From: a virus
IMG/VR virus record: IMGVR_UViG_3300044825_002655
Location: 1 to 33,851 of that record
Strand: one strand, 5' to 3'
Length of the DNA: 33,851 nt
Shown here: positions 1-7,657 of the stretch, piece by piece
Layout: every line of letters starts with the position of its first letter
Numbering within the stretch: the stretch's first letter is position 1
The notes under the pieces: model-generated
The model's database searches: none
Seen by the model: the letters and a program-made list of their open reading frames with translations, nothing else
What the model was told of the DNA's origin: nothing
Made by a program: the position numbers and the translations under genes

Positions 1-127
1 ACCAGTAGAATAATTTCAACTTCTTCTGGAACAATTGCTGCAAACAGAATTGGTTCTAATTTAGAATTTTATACTCACCCTGATTCTGCTGTTGCTAGCA
101 CACAAAGAATGGTAATTAATTCTGAAG
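1..127. repeat. Terminal overlap, copy 1 (circular contig)
   Basis: The first 127 bases are identical to the last 127 (33725-33851). Joining the two copies keeps one reading frame open, so this is one locus seen twice. A length of exactly 127 is a common assembler k-mer size, so I read it as the assembly overlap of a circular or permuted genome, not a biological terminal repeat. Confidence 0.95.
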
Positions 128-1863
128 GAAACGTTACAATTAACGCCCCAGTGTCTGGCGATGCATTAACTGTTACCGCAGTTGCTGGATCACTAGCTGC
201 TTCATTTGCTGGTAGTAATGCTGGAGGTGTTTCTGTTACTCAACCTAACGGCGGCGCTTCATCGTATCAAGCAGTACAAAGCTCAGTTGATGTGCAACCA
301 GTATATTTTAACGCATTTAAAAACCGTGCTGGTGGTATTATAGTAGCTAACGACGTTATATATCAACTTACTGGATTTGGTTTTGCTGATGCTAATCGTG
401 TAGCAGCTTTGCAACGTATTTTTTCTACAAATATTGGCGCAAATTATGTGTCAGGTGGGTTTGATTGGTGGACAACGTCTACAGCTGGCGCTACCAACCA
501 ACGTATGATTTTAGGTGCCGAAGGAAACGTTACAATAAACGCTCCTGTTTCAGGTATTGCGCTAAATATTGTTGCAGGTGGCGAAACAATCACGGCGGGT
601 GATTTAACTATAACCAGCGGTAATGTTTATTTACCAAATACTACTTCAACGCCTATCGGTGTAGTTTTTCAAGGCGGTAATAGATTTATTCATTCATTTG
701 GTGCTAGTGGTTGTACTTATATAGGTCAAAATGCTGGTTCAATTGCTGTAACTAATACAAGTAATAATACTACCGCAGTTGGTAACAGTGCTTTAACAAG
801 TATTACAACAGGTAATGATAACGTAGCAGTTGGTAACAGTGCTTTAGCATTAGTCACAACAAGTAACAATAACGTTGCTATGGGTACCAGAGCTGCGTCT
901 TATGTAACAGGTGATAATAACACTGCTATAGGTTTTGATGCATTGCGAGGATTTGCGCCAGGCAGTGCAAGTGGCATAAGAAATACAGCTGTAGGTTCAG
1001 TTGCTGGAATATCTAACAATACTGGAAGTGAAAACGTTTACATTGGTTTTTATGCTGGATTAACTACAACTGGTGGCTCTGAAAACGTAGTTGTAGGATC
1101 TCAAGCATTTGTTAATGCTAATGCCTCTCAAAACGTAGTAATTGGTTATCAAGCTGGCTTTGCAAGCACAGGATTCACGGCATGTACTGTTGTTGGTAAG
1201 TTTGCTCTCAACAACACCAACACTGGTTTATATAATTTAATGCTAGGCTATGGTTCTGGTACTAATTTTACTGGTGCTGAATCGTCTAACATTTGTTTGC
1301 ATAGCGATGGCGTATTAGCTGATAGTAATACATTACGAATTGGTCAATCAACTGGTGCTGGTAATAGACAATTAAACAGAGCTTTTATTTGCGGTATAGA
1401 CAATGTCAACGTAGGTTCCGTAGCTAAAGTGTTAACCATGGCTAGCGATCAAATTGGTACAGCTACAATTACAGCAGGTGCTGGTATTAGTGTAACTCCA
1501 GGAGCCAACACGATTACTATTGCAACCACCAACGGTGTTGCATGGACTGAAGTTACTGGTACATCACAAGCTATGGCCGTCGACAACGGATATATTGCAA
1601 GCAATGCTGGTTTAGTTACTTTAACTTTACCTGCGACAGCTGTGGTGGGTGACCGTATTCGTATTGCTGGTAAAGGTGCTGGTGGGTGGAGATGTGGTCA
1701 AAACGCTGGTCAAACAATTAACTTTGGTAACACAGCTACTACGGCTGGTGTTGCTGGATATATTGATAGCACTAACCAATACGATGCTTTAGAGTTATTA
1801 TGTATAACCGCTAATACTACTTGGGTTGCTTTAAGTAGTGTTGGCAACTTAAACGTGGTGTAA
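1..1863 (+). CDS. Tail-fibre protein with YadA-like beta-roll repeats (5' part is at 33575)
   Basis: This is the remainder of the 670-aa fibre. Its first half holds a module (SYQAVQSSVDVQPVYFN...FDWWTTSTAG) shared with the next gene. From about base 720 to 1300 come repeats of the type 'NTAVGNSAL...NNVAVG', the left-handed beta-roll motif known from the heads of trimeric autotransporters such as YadA. A trimeric, receptor-binding fibre is therefore likely. The C-terminus (about 1540-1860, '...LTLPATAVVGDRIRIAGKGAGGW...') resembles a small beta domain common at phage fibre tips. It lacks the C1q-like end of the next two fibre genes. The internal ATG at 109 is not a credible start because the frame stays open across the junction. 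Confidence 0.85.
   Translation, partial: TSRIISTSSGTIAANRIGSNLEFYTHPDSAVASTQRMVINSEGNVTINAPVSGDALTVTAVAGSLAASFAGSNAGGVSVTQPNGGASSYQAVQSSVDVQPVYFNAFKNRAGGIIVANDVIYQLTGFGFADANRVAALQRIFSTNIGANYVSGGFDWWTTSTAGATNQRMILGAEGNVTINAPVSGIALNIVAGGETITAGDLTITSGNVYLPNTTSTPIGVVFQGGNRFIHSFGASGCTYIGQNAGSIAVTNTSNNTTAVGNSALTSITTGNDNVAVGNSALALVTTSNNNVAMGTRAASYVTGDNNTAIGFDALRGFAPGSASGIRNTAVGSVAGISNNTGSENVYIGFYAGLTTTGGSENVVVGSQAFVNANASQNVVIGYQAGFASTGFTACTVVGKFALNNTNTGLYNLMLGYGSGTNFTGAESSNICLHSDGVLADSNTLRIGQSTGAGNRQLNRAFICGIDNVNVGSVAKVLTMASDQIGTATITAGAGISVTPGANTITIATTNGVAWTEVTGTSQAMAVDNGYIASNAGLVTLTLPATAVVGDRIRIAGKGAGGWRCGQNAGQTINFGNTATTAGVAGYIDSTNQYDALELLCITANTTWVALSSVGNLNVV
265..313 (+). repeat. 49-bp identical tract shared by two fibre genes, copy 1
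   Basis: These 49 bases are identical to 2036-2084 in the neighbouring fibre gene, in the same codon frame, while the flanking codons differ. This fits recent recombination or gene conversion between paralogous fibre modules. Confidence 0.85.
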
Positions 1864-1864
1864 T

Positions 1865-3100
1865 ATGCCAATAAGAAATTCAATAAATAATCAAAGCACA
1901 GGGTTTACTGTTAACGCGCCAACTAGTGGCACTGCTTTAACAGTCACTGGCGCAACAGGTTCATTTGCAGCTACCTTTACAGGTACGAATGCTGGTGGAA
2001 TTAGCGTCGATCAATCTAACGGCGGTGCTGGCTCATATCAAGCAGTACAAAGCTCAGTTGATGTGCAACCAGTATATTTTAACGTGTTTAAAAATCGTGC
2101 GGGTGGTGATATCAATGCTGGCGATATTTTGATGCAACATAACGTTTTTGGCTATCGTGGCACAAATCAACTTGCTGCTTCTATGCGATGCTATGCTGAG
2201 ACAGTGGGAGCTACAAGAGCATCAGGAGCATTTGACTGGTTTACAACAAGCACTGCTGGCGTTCTTGCCCAAAGATTGTATTTATCATCAGATGGAGCAG
2301 TTGTTATTAATACTCCAGCCGCGGCACAATCTGCGTTATTTGTTAATGGATTTGGTGCTGCTGGTACATATGGTGCACAGTTCTCGGCAATAGTGCCAGG
2401 GGCTTTATTTGATGGTATTAGAGTTATAAATCCTACAACTACAGCTGGTAGCTCTTGCCAACTTGAATGTAGTGTAAGTAGTCAAGCATTAAGCACTGGT
2501 GGAGATCCATATTTACGGTTTGTAAATTATGGTGTGAACGCTGTAAGTATTGGTTTAGACACCTCAACGCAACAATATGCTATGACAAGTGGATCAGGAG
2601 TTGGTGGTGCAAACAATTTTTTTACTTGGAGTATTGCAAACAACCAAATCAACATGCCATTACAATGTTCTTTTCATGCTTGGGTTAGCACAGCGCAGAA
2701 TAATGTAACAGGTGATGGTGCTGTGCATCTTGTAATATTTCAAACTGAAAGATACGATGTTAGCTCATCATATAATAACGCAACTGGCGTGTTCACAGCA
2801 CCAATAAGCGGTAAATATATGTTTACTAGTGAGGTAATATTTGAGGGTATAACTGCTGGAATGGTTTGGGGATCGCTTGGGTTCTGGGTAAATGGAGGAG
2901 CCTATGTTGGAGGTGTTGCTTATTTAAATTCTGTAAACTTTAGCGCTTTAGGAACTTTCTATAGTCACCCATGTACAGTAATAATGAGTTTAAATGCTGG
3001 TGATACGGTTCAAGTTAGAGTATTTATTAGTGGTGGGGCTAGAGTAGCTGACATAACAGTTCAAACAGCCAGTTTTTTTGCAGGACAACTATTATCTTAA
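1865..3100 (+). CDS. Tail-fibre protein with C1q/TNF-like C-terminal domain
   Basis: This 411-aa protein starts one base after the stop of the preceding fibre. Residues about 20-140 repeat the module found in that fibre. A middle module (TPAAAQSALFVNGFGAAGTYG...TGGDPYLRFVNYG) is shared with the gene at 3409. The last ~130 residues have the pattern of a C1q/TNF jelly roll: 'TGVFTAPISGKYMF', a central strand 'GSLGFWVNGG', a 'LNAGDTVQVRVF' strand and the terminal 'FFAGQLLS'. C1q-like heads are trimeric and are used as recognition domains, so receptor binding is a reasonable inference. The reading frame is intact and the operon context (four consecutive fibre-type genes) supports a surface role. 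Confidence 0.85.
   Translation: MPIRNSINNQSTGFTVNAPTSGTALTVTGATGSFAATFTGTNAGGISVDQSNGGAGSYQAVQSSVDVQPVYFNVFKNRAGGDINAGDILMQHNVFGYRGTNQLAASMRCYAETVGATRASGAFDWFTTSTAGVLAQRLYLSSDGAVVINTPAAAQSALFVNGFGAAGTYGAQFSAIVPGALFDGIRVINPTTTAGSSCQLECSVSSQALSTGGDPYLRFVNYGVNAVSIGLDTSTQQYAMTSGSGVGGANNFFTWSIANNQINMPLQCSFHAWVSTAQNNVTGDGAVHLVIFQTERYDVSSSYNNATGVFTAPISGKYMFTSEVIFEGITAGMVWGSLGFWVNGGAYVGGVAYLNSVNFSALGTFYSHPCTVIMSLNAGDTVQVRVFISGGARVADITVQTASFFAGQLLS
2036..2084 (+). repeat. 49-bp identical tract shared by two fibre genes, copy 2
   Basis: Second copy of the tract at 265-313. It encodes the same peptide segment (YQAVQSSVDVQPVYFN) and gives the two adjacent fibre genes a homologous crossover point. Confidence 0.85.
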
Positions 3101-3110
3101 AGGATAAATT

Positions 3111-3419
3111 ATGAAATTTTTTGTAGACACCAAACAAGTATATGAACTTAATTCTACACAACAAAAAGTTATTCAAGACAATATTAAATCAGATGTTTTT
3201 GTATCTGATATGGAAAGACGTGTTAATTGGGTTATTAGCCATAAATACGATATGTGTTATGACGATTTAATTAAGCGGTGGTTACCAAAACTTAGAGATC
3301 GTTATGATTCATTACCAACCAGTAAAGATGCTCTTGCTGAACTTGTATTTGCTCAACCAGATTATAAACCTATTTGGGATGTTGAAACTTTAATTCCTGG
3401 AGTAGTTAATGAGCAATAG
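3111..3419 (+). CDS. Small fibre-operon protein, family seen next to phage fibre genes
   Basis: This 102-aa protein is preceded by 'aaaggataaattATG'. The N-terminus (MKFFVDTKQVYELNSTQQKVIQDNI) and the motif 'DMERRVNWVISHKYDMCYDDLIKRW' match a small family I recall beside tail-fibre genes in marine and freshwater phages. It is helical and charged with no membrane segment. Its position between two fibre genes suggests a chaperone or minor tail component, but this is inference. Its last bases overlap the start of the next gene (ATGAGCAATAG), so the two are translationally coupled. Confidence 0.75.
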   Translation: MKFFVDTKQVYELNSTQQKVIQDNIKSDVFVSDMERRVNWVISHKYDMCYDDLIKRWLPKLRDRYDSLPTSKDALAELVFAQPDYKPIWDVETLIPGVVNEQ

Positions 3420-5025
3420 ACTTGGCGGAAAACAAGGTACGGCGTATCTTGGTACTAATGCCCAACAACCACCTAATTGGAATTTTTATCCCCATGACCC
3501 GACCATTTACACATATCAAAACTTTAGCTTAGGTGACTTGTGGTTAAACACAGTTACCCAGCAAGCTTTTGTATTGGTTAGCTTGGAGAGAAATACGGTT
3601 ACAAATGAATTTAATGCTATCTGGACTGACTTTACAGGTACTCCCGCTGGTGTTGTAGAATCATTGCAGGCAGCTGACGGAACTGTTGCTTTTCCAGTCA
3701 ATGGTCAGATTGATTTTCCAAACACGGTAATAACTGGTAATACTAATTCAGTAACTAATATTTTAACATCTGCTCAGCCTAATAATGGCGGTAATTTTTT
3801 AATAAATCTAACGCCACAGATAAGTTTAAGAAATGATACTAACGGGGTAGATTCTATAACTTTAGAACAGATATCAGTTTCTGGTGGGGCTTGGAACTCA
3901 ACTTTAAAGTTTTTACGTGCTAATGGAACTATAGCAGCTCCAACAGCTGTATCTAATAATTTTGGATTAGGTTCCTTAAGGTTTTTTGGTTATACAGGTA
4001 GTGGTTATACAGCAGCTCCCTCAGCGGGTATAAAAAGTCTTGTTAAAGGTGTTGTTGTAGACAATCCAAATCCTGCATTAAGTGCCGTACCTGCTTGTCT
4101 AGCTTTTGCTGTTTCTGAAACTCAATTAACAGCGCCGTTTGATTTAAACTCTTTAGATATAAAACTACAAGTTGATCCAGATGGGCAAGTGTATGTTAAA
4201 AATGGTAATTTAGTTGTAAACACTCCTCCAGTTGCAGTCAGTGCACTAACAGTCTATGGGTTTAACACTGCTGGAACTTATGGACAACAAAATATTGCCG
4301 TTACCCCAGGTGCTAAATTTGACGCATTTAGGGCTATTAATAATACAACTACAGCAGGTAGTGGGTGTCAGATTGAAGTTGCTGTAGATTCGCAAGCAGC
4401 TGCTACAGGTGGTGATCCAATACTTACATTTGCGAATTACGGTGGAACTACGCCTAATTATTCAATAGGGCAGGATACCAGTGCCCAACAGTTTGTATTA
4501 AGCAAATCACCAACACTGGGTACAACTAATATAATGACTGTCACGAATAGTAACAATCAAATTAATTATCCTGAACAATGTTCATTTTATGCACTAGTAG
4601 GAACTAATTTAGTAAATGTTACAGGTAATGCTACTGGGGTAACACCACTTTATCACCCACCTTTTACTAATGTAATTCGTAATGTGTCTAATAGTTTTAC
4701 TGGAGCTACTGGCCGATTCGTCGCTCCAATAGGAGGGATGTATTCCTTTAGTACTGAGTTATATATAACTGGTGTAAATAATATAAATTATAGTTTATGT
4801 CAGATTGGTTTTGCGGTTAACGGAAATGGATTTATTCAAGGTTTAGTTAATCCATGGTACAGAACTGATGGTACTTTTGGGTATTGTTCTGTAAATAACA
4901 GTGCAATGTTTCAACTAAATCAAAACGATTATGTTGAAGTTGCATTTCTTGTTTATAATGGAGCGCTAACCGTTGGTGTTACCGCTGGTCCAGGATCATA
5001 TTTTAGCGGGCAATTGCTATCTTAA
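3409..5025 (+). CDS. Tail-fibre protein with C1q/TNF-like C-terminal domain (paralogue)
   Basis: This 538-aa protein starts inside the last codons of the preceding gene. The N-terminal ~80 residues (PHDPTIYTYQNFSLGDLWLNT...FVLVSLERN...IWTDFTG) have the same layout as the N-terminus of the protein at 31182 (GQIWVDQ...YIFIKN...VWVV), probably a shared virion-docking domain. A long beta-rich middle follows. Then comes the 'VSALTVYGFNTAGTYG...TGGDPILTFANYG' module and a C1q-like end ('TGRFVAPIGGMYSF', 'LNQNDYVEVAF', 'SYFSGQLLS'), both paralogous to the gene at 1865. Full length and intact. It is probably a receptor-binding fibre and the last of the fibre set. Confidence 0.85.
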   Translation: MSNRLGGKQGTAYLGTNAQQPPNWNFYPHDPTIYTYQNFSLGDLWLNTVTQQAFVLVSLERNTVTNEFNAIWTDFTGTPAGVVESLQAADGTVAFPVNGQIDFPNTVITGNTNSVTNILTSAQPNNGGNFLINLTPQISLRNDTNGVDSITLEQISVSGGAWNSTLKFLRANGTIAAPTAVSNNFGLGSLRFFGYTGSGYTAAPSAGIKSLVKGVVVDNPNPALSAVPACLAFAVSETQLTAPFDLNSLDIKLQVDPDGQVYVKNGNLVVNTPPVAVSALTVYGFNTAGTYGQQNIAVTPGAKFDAFRAINNTTTAGSGCQIEVAVDSQAAATGGDPILTFANYGGTTPNYSIGQDTSAQQFVLSKSPTLGTTNIMTVTNSNNQINYPEQCSFYALVGTNLVNVTGNATGVTPLYHPPFTNVIRNVSNSFTGATGRFVAPIGGMYSFSTELYITGVNNINYSLCQIGFAVNGNGFIQGLVNPWYRTDGTFGYCSVNNSAMFQLNQNDYVEVAFLVYNGALTVGVTAGPGSYFSGQLLS

Positions 5026-5035
5026 TTAAAGGAAC

Positions 5036-5083
5036 GCTTGATGTTTTATAGTTTTTTGTTAATTCTACTATTAGACATCAAGC
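5036..5083 (+). other. Inverted repeat before the small membrane genes
   Basis: GCTTGATGT (5036-5044) and ACATCAAGC (5075-5083) are a perfect 9-bp inverted repeat around a 30-nt A/T-rich loop, immediately after the last fibre gene. No T-run follows, so it is not a standard terminator. A role in mRNA processing or regulation of the next gene is possible. Confidence 0.45.
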
Positions 5084-5101
5084 AACCTATAAGGAAAAAA
5101 G

Positions 5102-5293
5102 ATGCTCACCATATACAAAATATTAATACTAGTATCGGCTATAGGAACAGGAGTGACTTTGAAACACTTTTGGCCGAACTACCAAGATGACAACCCTGTT
5201 GAAGAATTTGTTGAACAAGTAATACATGCACAAACAGGTGTTGATGTAGACATAACACCTTTTAGCCCAGAAAAAAATGAACAAAAAAAATAG
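5102..5293 (+). CDS. Small single-pass membrane protein
   Basis: This 63-aa protein follows an 'aaggaaaaaag' ribosome site. Residues 4-21 form one hydrophobic segment (YKILILVSAIGTGVTLKHF). An acidic/amphipathic tail follows (NPVEEFVEQVIHAQTGVDVDITPFSPE), a pattern I recall from many short phage proteins of unknown role ('...EE..E.vi...tG.dvDltP.sPE'). The short N-terminus suggests the tail faces the periplasm, but orientation is uncertain. Its 3' end overlaps the next gene by 17 bases. The position between fibre genes and the early module would suit a lysis or envelope function, but nothing in the sequence proves this. Confidence 0.65.
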   Translation: MLTIYKILILVSAIGTGVTLKHFWPNYQDDNPVEEFVEQVIHAQTGVDVDITPFSPEKNEQKK

Positions 5294-5423
5294 GCGTAGT
5301 ATAATCGATGCATTAATTATGCTTATTCTTGTTCTGGTCATCATGAGTCTTATAGCAGGCAGGCTTCAGCTTGCCCTGCTATCCTTTATTTATACATTAT
5401 GCAACGGTTGTCATGACATATAG
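5277..5423 (+). CDS. Very small hydrophobic protein, possible holin
   Basis: This 48-aa frame starts with ATG at 5277 inside the end of the preceding gene and stops (TAG) at 5421-5423, just past the ERF start. It has a basic N-terminus (MNKKNRRS), then two hydrophobic stretches (IIDALIMLILVLVIMSLIAG and LQLALLSFIYTLC), and ends in CNGCHDI. The size, charge and membrane pattern would suit a small holin. There is no clear Shine-Dalgarno site, so expression would depend on coupling to the upstream gene. A terminator-like hairpin (5354-5380) lies inside the frame. Real but unproven. Confidence 0.45.
   Translation: MNKKNRRSIIDALIMLILVLVIMSLIAGRLQLALLSFIYTLCNGCHDI
5354..5380 (+). terminator. Terminator-like hairpin before the first ERF gene
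   Basis: AGCAGG pairs with CCTGCT, then, past one bulged C, CAGGC pairs with GCTTG around the loop TTCA. The following 'atcctttattt' is only weakly T-rich, so termination would be partial. The in-frame TTG at 5371 lies inside this stem, which is one reason for preferring ATG 5413 as the ERF start. Confidence 0.4.
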
Positions 5424-6081
5424 AAGCGACGATATAGACCAACTAATGGCTGACTTCAGCAAAGCTCAAGGCGAATACAAGCCTTTGGTTGCGACACAAG
5501 ACAGCCCCAGCGGTAAATATGCCAACTTACAGAACATATTGACCGCCACTCGAGAAGCATTATCAAAATATAACTTAGCATTTTATCAATATATTGAACT
5601 ACAAGACGAAGGTAACGGCGGCAAACTATTGAAGACGACGTTAGCCCATAAAAGCGGACAATGGATCTGTTCGGTAGATAGAATCATTGCGGGCAAAAAC
5701 CTTCGCCAAACAGGAAATTTATATGAAATTACAAAACGTTTACATGCCTTGTCTATTCTTGGGATTGCACCTAGTGAAAACGACCCTGCTGCTTTTGACG
5801 ACAACAGTGCCGAAATAGCAGAGCAGCAACTGATTGATGAAATCAGAAAGCCTAAAAAGATAGAGCGTGAGATAGATAAAAACGACACCATTAACAAAGA
5901 CCAATACCAAGAGCTTTTGATTGAGCTTGATGGCTTTGAGGCCATAGCCAAGGATATCCTTGAATGCTATTCGATTGAAACGCTTGCTGATTTGCCCCGT
6001 GAAGAGTACCATAAAGCACGTCATAAAATTCTAAAGATCAAAAAAATCCAAGAAGATTATGAAGCTAGGCAAAAGAAATAA
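5413..6081 (+). CDS. erf: ERF-family single-strand annealing protein (first copy)
   Basis: This 222-aa protein belongs to the ERF superfamily, recombinases that bind ssDNA as rings and anneal complementary strands. The N-terminal half fits the family: 'GEYKPLVATQDSPSGKYANLQNILTATREALSKYNL' (20-54), 'TTLAHKSGQWI' (75-85) and 'NLYEITKRLHALSILGIAPSENDPAAFDD' (102-130), the last corresponding to the usual 'TYxxRYaLxxlLGI...DDDxxA' block but without the TY/RY residues. The C-terminal ~60 residues are a small helical domain also present in the second ERF at 6574. I chose ATG 5413 because an in-frame upstream TTG lies in a hairpin. It probably supports phage recombination, and genome circularisation if the ends are redundant. 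Confidence 0.85.
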   Translation: MTYRSDDIDQLMADFSKAQGEYKPLVATQDSPSGKYANLQNILTATREALSKYNLAFYQYIELQDEGNGGKLLKTTLAHKSGQWICSVDRIIAGKNLRQTGNLYEITKRLHALSILGIAPSENDPAAFDDNSAEIAEQQLIDEIRKPKKIEREIDKNDTINKDQYQELLIELDGFEAIAKDILECYSIETLADLPREEYHKARHKILKIKKIQEDYEARQKK

Positions 6082-6163
6082 ATTTGTTATGATGAATGAG
6101 TATTTTTTTATTAACATAATTTATTTAAAATTATTTAATTACTACTGATAAATACAAATAAAC

Positions 6164-6201
6164 TAATTAGCTGTTATTAGCCCCCTAGTAACAGCTAGTT
6201 A
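6164..6201. terminator. Hairpin between convergent genes
   Basis: A 17-bp stem (6164-6180 with 6185-6201, core AGCTGTTA/TAACAGCT, including two G-T pairs) with a CCCC loop separates the ERF gene from the opposing gene and covers that gene's stop codon. T-runs on either side are poor, so it may be a weak bidirectional terminator or a barrier to convergent transcription. Confidence 0.5.
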
Positions 6202-6506
6202 ATAACTTCTTTCTGTTCTGTCTCAACTAACACAGCACCATTCTGTTTAAGCTCTTCAATAAAACTTACATACTGATTGTAGACATTGGTCACAAATTCG
6301 TTACGATCTTGGATGTATTTTATATATGGCATTATTTCATTAAACAACGCATGTATAGCTTTCAAATGACCATTTATTTCATTTACAGCTTCATCACCTT
6401 CCACTGTTTGTCCTCTGAACTTGTTTAGCTTTTCATGCTCGTTTATGTATAGTTGGTACAGCTCTAAAAACTCTTTATCAAATGCTAAAACTTTATCCTT
6501 GAACAT
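6195..6506 (-). CDS. Reverse-strand accessory protein of unknown function
   Basis: This 103-aa helical, acidic protein (MFKDKVLAFDKEFLELYQLYINEHEKL...) is read against the surrounding early genes. Its ribosome site 'aaggaaaagt' sits just before ATG 6506, which supports it as a real gene. No membrane segment, zinc motif or known domain is visible. It is inserted between the two ERF genes, with a hairpin at its 3' end and a palindrome in its divergent 5' region. That self-contained arrangement is typical of a moron. Small acidic helical proteins in such positions are often host-takeover or anti-defence factors, but here that is only a guess. Confidence 0.75.
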   Translation of the reverse strand: MFKDKVLAFDKEFLELYQLYINEHEKLNKFRGQTVEGDEAVNEINGHLKAIHALFNEIMPYIKYIQDRNEFVTNVYNQYVSFIEELKQNGAVLVETEQKEVIN

Positions 6507-6531
6507 ACTTTTCCTTGTTTTTTTTACTACA

Positions 6532-6565
6532 TATGTTATTATTTATTAAGATAACTAATAACATA
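6532..6565. promoter_or_regulatory. Divergent operator-like palindrome
   Basis: TATGTTATTA (6532-6541) and TAATAACATA (6556-6565) are perfect 10-bp inverted arms with a 14-bp centre, placed between the divergent genes starting at 6506 and 6574. The right arm abuts the ribosome site of the second ERF gene. A repressor site shared by both genes is plausible. As RNA it would also fold next to the ERF ribosome site. Confidence 0.55.
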
Positions 6566-6573
6566 AGGATACC

Positions 6574-7224
6574 ATGGAATTTAAAGAGATTCTCAATCTG
6601 TTTCCCTATAGAAGCGAATCTTTAATTAAATATAATGAATCATTTTTAGCAGCTTCACAAGCATTTAACAACCCAGAAAAAAACGCTGAAGCTACAGCAG
6701 CAGGAAATACAAAATATGAATATGCGAAAATCGATAAAATTTACCAAGCAGTGGAAAAATCATTACATAAAAATTCGTTATATATTACCCATCAGGTTAT
6801 TGCTATCGCGGTAGATAAAGAGATATTAATAACGACTATTATGCATACAAGTGGCGAATTTCTGCGTGATATCAGGCATCTTGTCATGGAAAAGCCGGGT
6901 CATCAGAGTAGAGGTATTGCTCAAACCTATAGCCGAAAATATGCGGTGCTTTGTTTATGTGCGTTAGCAACGACTGACGATGATGCGTCGGCGGAAGAAA
7001 AATTTATTGAGCAACAAAAAGCTGAACAAGAAAAAAAATTAACTCAAAAAATAACTGCTGAAGAAGCAGAGGAGATTAAATCTTACTGTGAGAATGAATT
7101 GTATAAGTTAACTGAACAAAAAATTTGCGACAAATATCAAATTAAAAACTTATATCATCTAACCTATGAACAATATGTATCAGTTAAGATGCGTGTTGAT
7201 CAAATAAATAAAGAGCAAAAATGA
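6574..7224 (+). CDS. ERF-family single-strand annealing protein (second copy)
   Basis: This 216-aa protein has a good ribosome site (ataaggatacc). It carries the ERF core 'KYEYAKIDKIYQAVEKSLHKNSL' (47-69), 'ITTIMHTSGEFLRDI' (86-100) and a well-kept 'GIAQTYSRKYAVLCLCALATTDDDASAEE' block (114-142), closer to the usual family signature here than the first copy. The C-terminal ~60 residues (ITAEEAEEIKSYCENELYKLT...YQIKNLYHLTYEQY) align in pattern with the C-terminus of the first ERF, so the two are paralogues. ATGA overlap couples it to the SSB gene, a classic recombination pair. Why one phage keeps two diverged ERF proteins is unclear; mixed rings or division of labour are possible. Confidence 0.82.
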   Translation: MEFKEILNLFPYRSESLIKYNESFLAASQAFNNPEKNAEATAAGNTKYEYAKIDKIYQAVEKSLHKNSLYITHQVIAIAVDKEILITTIMHTSGEFLRDIRHLVMEKPGHQSRGIAQTYSRKYAVLCLCALATTDDDASAEEKFIEQQKAEQEKKLTQKITAEEAEEIKSYCENELYKLTEQKICDKYQIKNLYHLTYEQYVSVKMRVDQINKEQK

Positions 7225-7649
7225 ATATAAACCAAGTTTTTTTATACGGTAATGTTTGTACTGATGTTGAAAAGAAAGTAGCTGGTAGTGTGAATTTGTT
7301 TAAATTCAACTTAGCTGTAGACAATAGTGTGCGTAGATCAAATGGTGAGCTCAAAAAAGATACTTTGTTTATAGGTTGTGTGTGTTTTAACGAAAAGCAA
7401 GCAGGTACTTTAACTAAAGGGTCTAAGGTCTTTGTGGCTGGTAGATTAAAACTAGAAAGCTGGGAGAAGGAAGGCAAAAAGTTCAGCAAACATGTGGTTG
7501 TGTGTGAGATGGTGATGAGCCAAGATGCTTCAACAGCTGTTGAAACTATTCAGTTAAAAGAAGACAATAAAGCTGCAAAATTAGAACAGATGATAAATAA
7601 TATGGCTGTCAAAAAAATACAAGCATTCGATGATGATTTACCGTTTTAG
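7221..7649 (+). CDS. ssb: Single-stranded DNA-binding protein
   Basis: This 142-aa protein has the OB-fold pattern of bacterial SSB: 'MNINQVFLYGNVCTDVE', 'FKFNLAVDNSVRRSNGELKKDTLFIGCVCF', 'GSKVFVAGRLKLESWEKEGKKF'. It ends in the acidic tip DDDLPF (137-142), the conserved tail with which SSB recruits host replication and repair proteins. It overlaps the second ERF gene by ATGA and is probably co-translated with it. It would coat phage ssDNA during replication and load or limit the ERF proteins. Length and motifs are normal for the family. Confidence 0.93.
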   Translation: MNINQVFLYGNVCTDVEKKVAGSVNLFKFNLAVDNSVRRSNGELKKDTLFIGCVCFNEKQAGTLTKGSKVFVAGRLKLESWEKEGKKFSKHVVVCEMVMSQDASTAVETIQLKEDNKAAKLEQMINNMAVKKIQAFDDDLPF

Positions 7650-7657
7650 GAATTGAG

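Noticed and set aside
1-127. Biological direct terminal repeat of a linear phage genome
   Set aside because: Exactly 127 bp and lying inside a coding gene, it fits an assembly overlap better. Depth data would decide.
1-5025. Diversity-generating retroelement acting on the fibre genes
   Set aside because: The shared tracts are identical or diverged at many codon positions, without an adenine-specific pattern, and no reverse transcriptase is present.
5041-5190. 49-codon frame with an 'aaagga' site before the small membrane gene
   Set aside because: It overlaps the better-supported gene at 5102 in another frame and has no conserved-looking pattern. The inverted repeat at 5036-5083 explains part of the sequence. 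It cannot be excluded entirely.
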